Shown here: positions 42,945 through 51,221 of the stretch, piece by piece | Layout of the letters: each line of letters begins with the position of its first letter | Numbering within the stretch: the first letter of the stretch is position 1 | DNA from: Massilia kyonggiensis | GTDB taxonomy: Bacteria > Pseudomonadota > Gammaproteobacteria > Burkholderiales > Burkholderiaceae_D | NCBI RefSeq assembly: GCF_024756235.1 | Contig: NZ_JANUGY010000007.1 | Span: forward strand, 124,001-188,000 | DNA length: 64,000 nt | Direction of reading: 5' to 3' | Made by a program: the position numbers and the translations under genes | Notes under the pieces: generated by a model | What the model was told of the DNA's origin: nothing | Database searches by the model: none | What the model saw: the letters and a program-made list of their open reading frames with translations, nothing else

Positions 42945-44615
42945 GTGAGACTACCTACTACCCTCCGTACCACCCTGACCGCCATTGCGCTCGCCACCGC
43001 GACGCTGGCCGCCCATGCCGCAGACGCCGTCCACATCGATCCGAAGAACCTGTCGCAGGACGTGAAAGTCCTGTCGTCCGACGAGTTCGAAGGCCGCGGC
43101 CCGAACACGGCCGGCGAGACGAAGACCGTCAACTACATCATCGAACAGTTCAGGCAGGCCGGCCTGCAGCCGGGCGGCGACCTCGTCGACGGCAAGCGCG
43201 GCTGGACGCAGGACGTCCCGCTGGGCCGCTTCGAGATCAGCGGCCCGGTCGACGTGTCCGTCAACGCCGGCGGCACGACGAAGGCCTTCACGCAGGGTAA
43301 CGAAGTCGCCATGCGCGCCGCGATGACGGGCGCGAAGAGCGTCGAGTTCAAGAATGCGCCGCTCGTCTTCGTCGGCTATGGCGTGACGGCACCGGAACGC
43401 AAGTGGGATGACTTCAAGGGCCAGGACCTGAAGGGCAAGCTGGCCGTCGTGCTGATCAACGATCCGGACTTCGAGACGGGCAAGGGCGACTTCGGCGGCA
43501 AGGCCATGACGTATTACGGCCGCTGGACCTATAAGTTCGAGGAACTGGCACGCCGCGGCGCGCTGGGCACGCTGATCGTGCACGAGACCGCGCCGGCGTC
43601 GTACGGCTGGGCCACCGTGAAGAACTCGAACACGAACGTGCAGTACGACATCGTGCGCAAGAACCCGCTGGAAGCGCACGCGCCGGTGGAAGCGTGGATC
43701 CAGCGCGACGTCGCCGTCGACCTGTTCAAGCGCGCCGGCCTGGACTTCGACAAGCTCAAGAAGCAGGCGCAGACCCGCGCGTTCAAGCCGGTCGAGCTGA
43801 AGGGCGTGACGATGTCCGCGCACTACGCCGTCGACGCCAAGGTCATCACGTCGAAGAACGTGCTGGCCGTGCGTCCGGGCAGCGAGCATCCGGACCAGGT
43901 CGTGATCTACAGCGGCCACTGGGACCACCTGGGCGTGGGCCTGCCGGACGCGAAGGGCGACAAGATCTACAACGGCGCCGTCGACAACGCCACCGGCATC
44001 GCCGCGCTGCTGGAACTGGGCCGCGCCTACGCCAAGGCGCCGGCGCCGAAACGCAGCGTCGTCTTCCTCGCCGTGACGGCGGAAGAGAAGGGCCTGCTGG
44101 GCTCGGAATACTATGCGAACAACCCGGTCTACCCGCTGGGCAAGACGGTCGGCGTGATCAATATGGACGCGCTGAGCCCGTATGGTCCGTCGCGCGACTT
44201 CACGATCTCCGGCAGCGCCAAGCTCGACCTGCTGGACCAGCTGGTTGCGAAGGCCAAGCAGAACGGCATCCGCTACTCGGCCGATCCGAAACCGGAAGCG
44301 GGCCACTTCTTCCGTTCCGACCACTTCCCGTTCGCCAAGCACGGCGTGCCGGCGATCTCGTTCGGTTCGGGCGAGGACTGGGAGCAGGGCGGCGTCGCCG
44401 CGGGCAAGGCGGCCGAGGAGAAATACGTGTCCGTCGCGTACCACCAGCCGGCCGACGAGTGGAGCGCTTCGTGGCCGTTCACCGGCATGGCGCGCGACCT
44501 CGGCGTGCTGTATTCGGTGGGCCGCGACCTGGCCGACTCGGGTGCCTGGCCGAACTGGTCGAAGGATTCCGAGTTCCGCGCTGCGCGCGACAAGACCGCG
44601 GCAGACCGCAAATAA
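42945..44615 (+). CDS. M28-family zinc aminopeptidase, exported
   Basis: 556 residues from GTG 42945 (AAGAG nine bases upstream). Signal peptide (VRLPTTLRTTLTAIALATATLAAHA), then a PA-domain insert (about 115-300) and the M28 catalytic domain (315-520). The two-zinc ligand set is visible: H in YSGHWDHLG, D in GAVDNATG, E-E in TAEEKGLLG, D in INMDALS, and H in AYHQPADEW. These enzymes release N-terminal residues from peptides outside the inner membrane. Alone on the plus strand. Confidence 0.9.
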   Translation: MRLPTTLRTTLTAIALATATLAAHAADAVHIDPKNLSQDVKVLSSDEFEGRGPNTAGETKTVNYIIEQFRQAGLQPGGDLVDGKRGWTQDVPLGRFEISGPVDVSVNAGGTTKAFTQGNEVAMRAAMTGAKSVEFKNAPLVFVGYGVTAPERKWDDFKGQDLKGKLAVVLINDPDFETGKGDFGGKAMTYYGRWTYKFEELARRGALGTLIVHETAPASYGWATVKNSNTNVQYDIVRKNPLEAHAPVEAWIQRDVAVDLFKRAGLDFDKLKKQAQTRAFKPVELKGVTMSAHYAVDAKVITSKNVLAVRPGSEHPDQVVIYSGHWDHLGVGLPDAKGDKIYNGAVDNATGIAALLELGRAYAKAPAPKRSVVFLAVTAEEKGLLGSEYYANNPVYPLGKTVGVINMDALSPYGPSRDFTISGSAKLDLLDQLVAKAKQNGIRYSADPKPEAGHFFRSDHFPFAKHGVPAISFGSGEDWEQGGVAAGKAAEEKYVSVAYHQPADEWSASWPFTGMARDLGVLYSVGRDLADSGAWPNWSKDSEFRAARDKTAADRK

Positions 44616-44688
44616 CGTGGGTTAATTAGCGAACAGTCGCGTCTGCAGCTACTGCCTACACTAAGGCACACACTGCAGAGGTGATGCC

Positions 44689-47283
44689 ATGCCCGACCCG
44701 TTAAAGCTGTACAAGGCCAAGCGCGATTTCAAGATCACTGCCGAGCCCGAAGAGGGTGGGGAGGCCAGCAAGGGCCTTCTCACCTTCGTCATCCAGAAAC
44801 ACTGGGCCTCGCGCCTCCATTACGATTTCCGGCTGGAACTGGACGGCGTCATGAAGAGCTGGGCCGTACCCAAAGGCCCCAGCTACGACACCCACGACCG
44901 CCGCATGGCCGTGCACGTGGAAGACCATCCCATCTCGTATTCCGACTTCGAAGGCACGATCCCGCCGCATCAATACGGCGCGGGCAAGGTCATCATCTGG
45001 GACAAGGGCACGTGGGAGCCCGTCGGCGACCCGCGCCAGGGTTACAAGAAGGGCGAGATCAAGTTCGAGATGCACGGCCACAAGATGCACGGCCGCTGGG
45101 TGCTCGTGCGCCTGCGCGGCCACGAGGACGACAAGCAGGAGCCGTGGCTCCTCATCAAGGAAAACGACGAGTACGCGAAACCGGCCGCCGAGTTTTCCGT
45201 CGTCGACGAATTCCCCGACAGCGTGAAGGACCTGCCGATGCCGGAGCATGGCGCCGAGGTGAAGGTGGAAAAACTGGCGGCCGGGAAGCCGGCACGGAAA
45301 ACCGCAGCAAGGCCGAAAGCAGGCGCGAAGCGCGGCGCGATGCCCGCCGGCGCCGTCAAGGCCGAGCTGCCGGAGACGCTGACGCCCGAACTGGCGACCC
45401 TCGTCGACGGCCCGCCCGCCGATCCGGAAAACTACATCTACGAGATCAAGTTCGACGGCTACCGCATGGTCACGCGCGTGCAGGGCAAGGACGTCCGCCT
45501 CATCACCCGCAACGGCAACGACTGGACCGACAAGCTCAAGCCCCTGCAGCAGGAAATCCGCCGCATGAAGCTGCCGGACGGCTGGTACGACGGCGAGATC
45601 GTCGTCCACGACGAGAACGGCAAGCCGAATTTCAATCTGCTGCAGCTGGCGTTCGACGGCTCCAACAGCGCGCAGATCGTCTACTTCGTGTTCGACGCGC
45701 CGTACTTCAAGGGCTACGACCTGCGCGACGTGCGGCTCGACGAGCGCCGTCCGATATTGCAGGAGGCGCTGGCGGCGCGGCCGTCGGACACGGTGCGCTT
45801 CTCCGCCGAATTCGGCACCGACCCGGCGCAGCTCGTCGTGGCCGCGTGCCAGATCGGGCTGGAGGGTGTGATCGGCAAGCGCAAGGACTCTCGCTACGTC
45901 ACGCGCCGCTCGCCCGAGTGGATCAAGCTGAAATGCGGCCAGCGCCAGGAGTTCGTCATCGGCGGCTACACCGATCCGCACGGTGCCCGCACGGGCATCG
46001 GCTCGCTGCTGCTCGGTTACTACGACAAGGACGGCGTGCTGCGCTATGCGGGCAACTGCGGCAGCGGCTTCAACGGCGCGTCGCTGCGCCACATGCGGGA
46101 AGTGCTGGAAGCGATCGAGACGGATGACAACCCGTTCCCGCCGCGCGCCGTGCCGGGACGGACGAACCACTGGGTGAAGCCGGAACTGGTCGCGGAAGTC
46201 AGCTTCTCGGAATGGACGGCCACCGACTCCATCCGCCACCCCGTGTTCCAGGGCCTGCGCAAGGACAAGCCGGCGAAGAGCGTCGTGCGCGAGCTGCCGA
46301 AGCACATGCAGGAGGAGGCGCCGAAGCCCGCCCGCAAACGGGCGACGAAGAAGGCCGAGGCGGAGACGGGACTGCCGGGCAACCTGCCCGCCACGTTCAA
46401 GGTCACGCACGGCGACCGCGTGATGGATGCGGAGAGCGGCGTCACGAAGGTCGAGATGGTGCGCTACTACGCCCTCGTCGGCGAACTGATGATGGAGCAC
46501 CTGAAGGGCCGCCCCGTCTCGCTCGTGCGCGCGCCCGACGGCGTCGGCAAGGAGCTGTTCTTCCAGAAGCACGTCGCCGACACCGCGAAGATGCCCGGCG
46601 TCGCGCAGATGGACCAGGCGCTCGATCCCGATCACCCCCGGATGACGGAGATCGCGACGATCGAAGGCCTGCTGTCCAGCGCGCAGTGGAACGTCGTCGA
46701 GATCCACAGCCAGAACGCGACGTCGAAACACTACGACACGCCCGACCGCATGGTGTTCGACCTCGACCCGGGCGAGGGCGTCGACTTCGCCAAGGTGCGG
46801 GAAGCGGCCCAGCTGGTGCGCGCCTTCCTGCAGGAGCTGGGGCTGAATCCGTTCCTGAAGACGAGCGGCGGCAAGGGCCTGCACGTCGTCGTGCCGCTGA
46901 AGCCGAAGCTGGACTGGGACACCGTGAAGGATTTCTCGCGCGCGATCGTGACCCACCTGGCGAAGACGATCCCGGACCGGTTCTCCGCCAAGAGCGGCGC
47001 GAAGAACCGCGTGGGCCTGATCTTCATCGACTACCTGCGCAACGGCCGCGGCGCGACGACGGTGGCGGCGTGGTCGGCGCGCGCGCGGCCCGGCCTGGGC
47101 ATCTCCGTGCCCGTGCGCTGGGAGGAACTGCCGAAGCTGAAGTCGGGCAGCCACTGGACCGTCAAGACCGTGCACACCCGGCTGGACGAGGGCAATGCGC
47201 CGTGGGCGGACTACGACAAGAGCGCGGTCACGCTCACCAAGGCAATGAAGGCGCTGGGATTCAAGGCTGGGAAGAAAGCGTAG
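44689..47283 (+). CDS. ligD: ATP-dependent DNA ligase D (LigD), PE-LIG-POL
   Basis: 864 residues with all three modules of Pseudomonas-type LigD: N-terminal phosphoesterase (10-165, SRLHYDFRLELDG and GRWVLVRLRG), ligase (240-540, adenylation lysine K254 in EIKFDGYR), and C-terminal primase-polymerase (590-864, DRVMDAESGVTKVE, FDLDPGEG). It repairs double-strand breaks with Ku by end processing and joining. The start is ATG 44689 with AGAGGTGA upstream. Basic linkers of low complexity (200-225) are usual. Convergent with the SDR-ku operon, which starts on the other strand at 49632. Confidence 0.95.
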   Translation: MPDPLKLYKAKRDFKITAEPEEGGEASKGLLTFVIQKHWASRLHYDFRLELDGVMKSWAVPKGPSYDTHDRRMAVHVEDHPISYSDFEGTIPPHQYGAGKVIIWDKGTWEPVGDPRQGYKKGEIKFEMHGHKMHGRWVLVRLRGHEDDKQEPWLLIKENDEYAKPAAEFSVVDEFPDSVKDLPMPEHGAEVKVEKLAAGKPARKTAARPKAGAKRGAMPAGAVKAELPETLTPELATLVDGPPADPENYIYEIKFDGYRMVTRVQGKDVRLITRNGNDWTDKLKPLQQEIRRMKLPDGWYDGEIVVHDENGKPNFNLLQLAFDGSNSAQIVYFVFDAPYFKGYDLRDVRLDERRPILQEALAARPSDTVRFSAEFGTDPAQLVVAACQIGLEGVIGKRKDSRYVTRRSPEWIKLKCGQRQEFVIGGYTDPHGARTGIGSLLLGYYDKDGVLRYAGNCGSGFNGASLRHMREVLEAIETDDNPFPPRAVPGRTNHWVKPELVAEVSFSEWTATDSIRHPVFQGLRKDKPAKSVVRELPKHMQEEAPKPARKRATKKAEAETGLPGNLPATFKVTHGDRVMDAESGVTKVEMVRYYALVGELMMEHLKGRPVSLVRAPDGVGKELFFQKHVADTAKMPGVAQMDQALDPDHPRMTEIATIEGLLSSAQWNVVEIHSQNATSKHYDTPDRMVFDLDPGEGVDFAKVREAAQLVRAFLQELGLNPFLKTSGGKGLHVVVPLKPKLDWDTVKDFSRAIVTHLAKTIPDRFSAKSGAKNRVGLIFIDYLRNGRGATTVAAWSARARPGLGISVPVRWEELPKLKSGSHWTVKTVHTRLDEGNAPWADYDKSAVTLTKAMKALGFKAGKKA

Positions 47284-47286
47284 TGT

Positions 47287-47571
47287 TCAGGTCGTGCGCC
47301 GTTCGGCGCCGACCTCTTCGTCCGCAGGATCGCCCCGCTCGTTGCGGAAGATCGCGCGGATGTTCATCAGGGCGAGGCCCACCTGCAGCGCGATCAGCGC
47401 CCAGGCCTCGTCATGCACGCCCCACACGATCCACAGCACATTACTGAGAATGAAGGTCCAGAACCCGATCACGCGCTTCTTCGCGTGACGGGCGCCGACG
47501 AGGAAGGCGGCCGCCAGCGTGACCGCCATCGCGGGCCATTGCAGCAGGTCCAGCAGCGTATCGACATCCAC
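47287..47571 (-). CDS. Small membrane protein downstream of ku
   Basis: 94 residues with three hydrophobic segments (about 13-28, 37-52, 58-75; WTFILSNVLWIVWGV). The start is GTG 47571, immediately after the ku stop (TGAGTG), so it is translated by coupling with ku. The topology recalls small PQ-loop-like or PnuC-fragment proteins, but I cannot place it firmly. A role in NHEJ is not implied. Confidence 0.6.
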   Translation of the reverse strand: MDVDTLLDLLQWPAMAVTLAAAFLVGARHAKKRVIGFWTFILSNVLWIVWGVHDEAWALIALQVGLALMNIRAIFRNERGDPADEEVGAERRTT

Positions 47572-48639
47572 TCAGGCAGCCTTCCTGCGCCGCGCGGGCG
47601 CCGCTTTCGCTGCAGGCTTCGCCGCGGCCTTGGTGGCGGTCTTCTTTGCTGCCGTCTTGGTCGCGGTCGATTTCGCGGCCGTCGTGCGCTTCGCGCTAGC
47701 ATGCGTGGCCGCATGCGCAGGCGCCTTGCGCGCGCGTGGCGGCGGCGTCTCGTCCGTGTCTTCGTCGTCCTTCGACGGTTTCCTCGACTTGCGCGGCGGC
47801 GGTTCGTCGTCGTCGTCGTCGTCCGCCGCGGCGGCTTTGGCGGGCTTCTTGCCCAGGCTGGCCTGCAGCAGCGAGACGAGGTCGATGACGTTCGACTTGG
47901 CCGGTTTCTCTTCCTCCGGTTCCGGTTCGGTGAGCGTCTTGGTCTGGTTGGCGGCGATCTTCTTCTTGATCAGCGCCATCACGTCTTCGCGGTACGTGTC
48001 GTGGTACTGCTGCGGCTTCCACTTCTCGCTCATCCCTTCGACGAGCGCCTTCGCCATTTGCAATTCCTTCTCCGTGACCTGCGCGGCCTTCGAGTCCGCC
48101 GCCGGGATTTTCAGTTCGTCGGTGGGACGGATCTCGTCCGGATAGCGCAAGGTGTTCAGCACGATGGTGTCGCCCACGCAGACGAGGGCGGCCAGGTGCT
48201 GCTTGACGCGGATGACGACGTTGGCGATGCCGATCTTGCCGACGTCGCGCAGGGTCTCGCGCAGCAGCGCATAGACCTTGTCGCCGCCCTTGCCGGGCGC
48301 GAGGTAGTAGGGCTGTTCGTAATAGATCAGCGGGACCTGCTCGGCGTTCACGAACGCGATGATGTCGATCGTCTGCGTCGCTTCCGGGTTGGCGCGGCGC
48401 AGGTCTTCGTCGGACAGCACGACGTATTCGCCGTCGCTGTATTCATAGCCCTTGACGATGTCGTCCCAGGAGACTTCCTTGCCGGTCGCCTTGTTGTAGC
48501 GCTTGAAGCCGATCGGCGCGAAGTCGCGCCGGTCGAGCATCGTCAGGTCGAGCCCCTGGTCGCTCGCCGCCGGATACATCTCGACCGGGATGTGCACCAG
48601 CCCGAAGCTGATCGCACCCTTCCACATGCTGCGTGCCAT
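47572..48639 (-). CDS. ku: Bacterial Ku protein
   Basis: 355 residues: the conserved Ku core is at 1-255 (MWKGAISFGLVHIPVEMY, IDIIAFVNAEQVPLIYYEQPYYLAP, ALVEGMSEKWKPQQYHDTYREDVMALI). It binds broken DNA ends as a homodimer and recruits LigD. The C-terminal tail (about 260-355) is long, with an Asp run and Lys/Ala/Pro-rich repeats ending RRRKAA, which resembles histone H1 tails and can tether DNA. GGGAG lies upstream of ATG 48639. The SDR gene ends 21 bases before it, so they are probably co-transcribed. Confidence 0.94.
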   Translation of the reverse strand: MARSMWKGAISFGLVHIPVEMYPAASDQGLDLTMLDRRDFAPIGFKRYNKATGKEVSWDDIVKGYEYSDGEYVVLSDEDLRRANPEATQTIDIIAFVNAEQVPLIYYEQPYYLAPGKGGDKVYALLRETLRDVGKIGIANVVIRVKQHLAALVCVGDTIVLNTLRYPDEIRPTDELKIPAADSKAAQVTEKELQMAKALVEGMSEKWKPQQYHDTYREDVMALIKKKIAANQTKTLTEPEPEEEKPAKSNVIDLVSLLQASLGKKPAKAAAADDDDDDEPPPRKSRKPSKDDEDTDETPPPRARKAPAHAATHASAKRTTAAKSTATKTAAKKTATKAAAKPAAKAAPARRRKAA

Positions 48640-48660
48640 TTTGAGCTCCCTGGATGAGAA

Positions 48661-49632
48661 TTATTCGCCCACCGACCCCGTGATCGGCAGCACGACGCCG
48701 GTGACGTAGCCGGAGCACACGTTCGATGCGAGATAGACGTACGCCGGCGACAGCTCTTCCGGCTGCGCGGGGCGGCCGAACGTCGTGCTCTGGCCGAACT
48801 TGGTGATGTCTTCCGGCGACTGGTCGGCCGGGTTCAGCGGCGTCCACACGGGACCCGGCGCGACGGCGTTCACGCGGATGCCCTGGTCCAGCAGGTTCGC
48901 GGCGAGAGACATCGTGAACGCGTGGATGGCGCCCTTGGTCGTCGAATAGTCGAGCAGCTTCTTCGACCCCTTCAGGCCCGTCACGGAACCCGTGTTGATG
49001 ATGGCCGCGCCGCGCTTCATGTAGGGCAGGCAGGCCTTCGCCATGTGGAAGTAGCCGTAGATGTTCGTGCGCATCGTCTCGTCGAAGCGGTCTTCCGTCA
49101 GGTCGAGCAGCGACTCGGCGTGTTCCTGGAACGCGGCATTGTTGACGAGGACGTCCAGGCGGCCCCACTTGGCGACGATCTGGTCGACGGCCTGCTGGCA
49201 GAATTCCATGTCCTTGACGTCGCCGGCGACGGTCACGCACTTGGTGCCCTCGGCCTCGATCAGGCGCTGCGTCTCGGCCGCGTCCTCGTGCTCGTTCAGG
49301 TACAGGATCGCGACGTCGGCGCCTTCGCGCGCGAACAGGATCGCGACGGCGCGGCCGATGCCGGAATCGCCGCCGGTCACGATGGCGACCTGGCCCGCCA
49401 GCTTGCCGCTGCCCTTGTAGTGCTCGGCCATGAACTTCGGCTTCAGCTCCATCTGGGCTTCGATGCCCGGCTTGGCCAGGTGCTGGGCGGGGAAATCGCC
49501 GCTGGGCTGCTGGATGCCCGTCTGGGCCGCGCCGCCGCTGCCCTGGTCACCCTTCTGCATGCTGGCATCGCGTTGGTCCTGGCGGTTCTGGATGGCCTTC
49601 TGCTTGTTCGCTGCATCGTCCTGTATTGCCAT
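48661..49632 (-). CDS. Short-chain dehydrogenase/reductase, stress-type (YghA/YdaD-like)
   Basis: 323 residues from ATG 49632 (AAGGAG seven bases upstream). A Gln/Asp-rich N-terminal extension (1-60, QKAIQNRQDQRDASMQKGDQ) precedes the Rossmann SDR core: GGDSGIGRAVAILFA, NNAAFQEH, active-site Ser in NTGSVTG, Tyr-x3-Lys in LDYSTTKGA, and GPVWTPL. This extended SDR type is a general-stress protein in several bacteria. It is the first gene of the SDR-ku-membrane protein unit. Substrate unknown. Confidence 0.92.
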   Translation of the reverse strand: MAIQDDAANKQKAIQNRQDQRDASMQKGDQGSGGAAQTGIQQPSGDFPAQHLAKPGIEAQMELKPKFMAEHYKGSGKLAGQVAIVTGGDSGIGRAVAILFAREGADVAILYLNEHEDAAETQRLIEAEGTKCVTVAGDVKDMEFCQQAVDQIVAKWGRLDVLVNNAAFQEHAESLLDLTEDRFDETMRTNIYGYFHMAKACLPYMKRGAAIINTGSVTGLKGSKKLLDYSTTKGAIHAFTMSLAANLLDQGIRVNAVAPGPVWTPLNPADQSPEDITKFGQSTTFGRPAQPEELSPAYVYLASNVCSGYVTGVVLPITGSVGE

Positions 49633-49779
49633 GGTGCTCTCCTTGTGCATGATTCCGCCAGTATTCCCGCCCGGAGGACGCGCTGACGGTGCGCTTCCAC
49701 ACATTGCGAGCATTTGCTGGCTGTTACAGGTGCTTTGTGGCAAACTTGTTAGCGTAACAAAGTATTCCAGAGGTGATTC

Positions 49780-51216
49780 ATGCTAGAGCAGACCGCGATT
49801 TACCTGAGTCCGATGGCGCAGCGGCGCGCCGAATTCGGGGACGCCTGCGCCTCCCTGTTCGCGCGCCTGCACCTGGCCGACAGCGCCGACGTGGCCGCGA
49901 GCCTGCTGGCGCGCGAGCAGCCGGACCTGCTCGTGATCGACCTCGACCGCTTCGAACCGAGCATCGACCTCGATGCGCTCGGCGACCTCGTCGCCCGCCG
50001 CGCCGGCGCGCCGGTGCTGCTGCTGTGTCCTTTCGCCGGCGCCGCGTGGCTGCCCGCCCTGATGGCGCACGGTCCCGTGCACTATGCCGTCACGCCGCTC
50101 GACGCGGCCGCGTTGCGCGCGGCAGTGAGCAGGCGCCTCGCGCAGCCGGAAGCGCCGTCCGCGGACGCCAGCGGCCTGCGCACCCTGCTGGACCTGCGCG
50201 CCCGCGTACAGGCCGCGCTGGACGACGCGGAGGATGCGCACACCCTGGCGGAAGCCCTGTGCGCCGCGCTGTGCGCCTGGCCCGGCGTGCTGCACGCGGG
50301 CGTCTTCCTGCTCAAGGACGGCAACGACCTGCAACTGGAAGCCCAGCAGGGACCCGAAGGACTGCTGCTCGGCGCGCTGCTGCAGCGCACGGACCGGCTG
50401 CTGCAGGCGCCACTGCGCCACGCGTTCCCCGGCCTGCTGGCCGCGGCGGGCGGCACGGCCGCGCTGATCGAGGTGCCGGAGCAATCGGGCGAGCCGGCGC
50501 TGGCGGAAGGCCTGCGCGCGCACGGCGCCGCGATGGCGCTGGGCCTGCCGATTCCCGCCGACGGCCCCGGCACGCCGCGCGGCGCGCTGTCGCTGCTGTT
50601 CGGCGCCGCGCGCGCACTCACGCCGGACGAGTGGGCGACCCTGCACGACGTGACGCGCCTCGCCGCCTTCGGCCTGCGCCTCGTCGCCATCGGCCAGGAA
50701 AACGAACACCTGATGGCGCGCCTCACGTACATCTCGACGACGGACGCACTGACCGGCGTCGCCAACCGCCGCCACGGCGAGGAATTGCTGGAAAAAGAGA
50801 TCAAGCGCGCGCGCCGCTACCGCGTGCCGCTCGCGCTGCTGTCGCTCGACATCGACCGTTTCAAGGCCGTCAACGACACGTACGGCTATCCGGTCGGCGA
50901 CGTGGCGCTGCGCACGGTGGCCGACACGACGCGCGCCGTGCTGCGCGCCAGCGACATCCTCGTGCGCTCGGGCGGCGAGGAATTCCACATCATCGCGCCG
51001 CACACGAGCGCCGTCGACGGCCTCAGGATGGCGGAAAAGGTGCGCGTGGCGATCGAGCAGGCCGAGATCCCCGGCTGCGACCACGTGACGGTGAGCCTCG
51101 GCGTGGCCCAACTGGGCGAGCAGGAGAGCGGCGATTCGCTGACGCAGCGCACCGACGCCGCGCTCGCGCGCGCCAAGCGGGCGGGCCGCAACTGCGTCGA
51201 ACTGGCGATGCAGTGA
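49780..51216 (+). CDS. Diguanylate cyclase with N-terminal receiver-like and GAF domains
   Basis: 478 residues. A pseudo-receiver at 1-115 (VIDLDRFEPS) lacks an obvious phospho-acceptor Asp in its usual place; a GAF-like sensory region (130-310) follows, then GGDEF (315-478) with SGGEEF and the RASD I-site five residues before it, so c-di-GMP synthesis with feedback is expected. AGAGGTGA lies before ATG 49780. The gene ends against the SulP permease gene (GTGA overlap possible), with which it likely forms an operon. Confidence 0.92.
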   Translation: MLEQTAIYLSPMAQRRAEFGDACASLFARLHLADSADVAASLLAREQPDLLVIDLDRFEPSIDLDALGDLVARRAGAPVLLLCPFAGAAWLPALMAHGPVHYAVTPLDAAALRAAVSRRLAQPEAPSADASGLRTLLDLRARVQAALDDAEDAHTLAEALCAALCAWPGVLHAGVFLLKDGNDLQLEAQQGPEGLLLGALLQRTDRLLQAPLRHAFPGLLAAAGGTAALIEVPEQSGEPALAEGLRAHGAAMALGLPIPADGPGTPRGALSLLFGAARALTPDEWATLHDVTRLAAFGLRLVAIGQENEHLMARLTYISTTDALTGVANRRHGEELLEKEIKRARRYRVPLALLSLDIDRFKAVNDTYGYPVGDVALRTVADTTRAVLRASDILVRSGGEEFHIIAPHTSAVDGLRMAEKVRVAIEQAEIPGCDHVTVSLGVAQLGEQESGDSLTQRTDAALARAKRAGRNCVELAMQ

Positions 51217-51221
51217 GCGAG

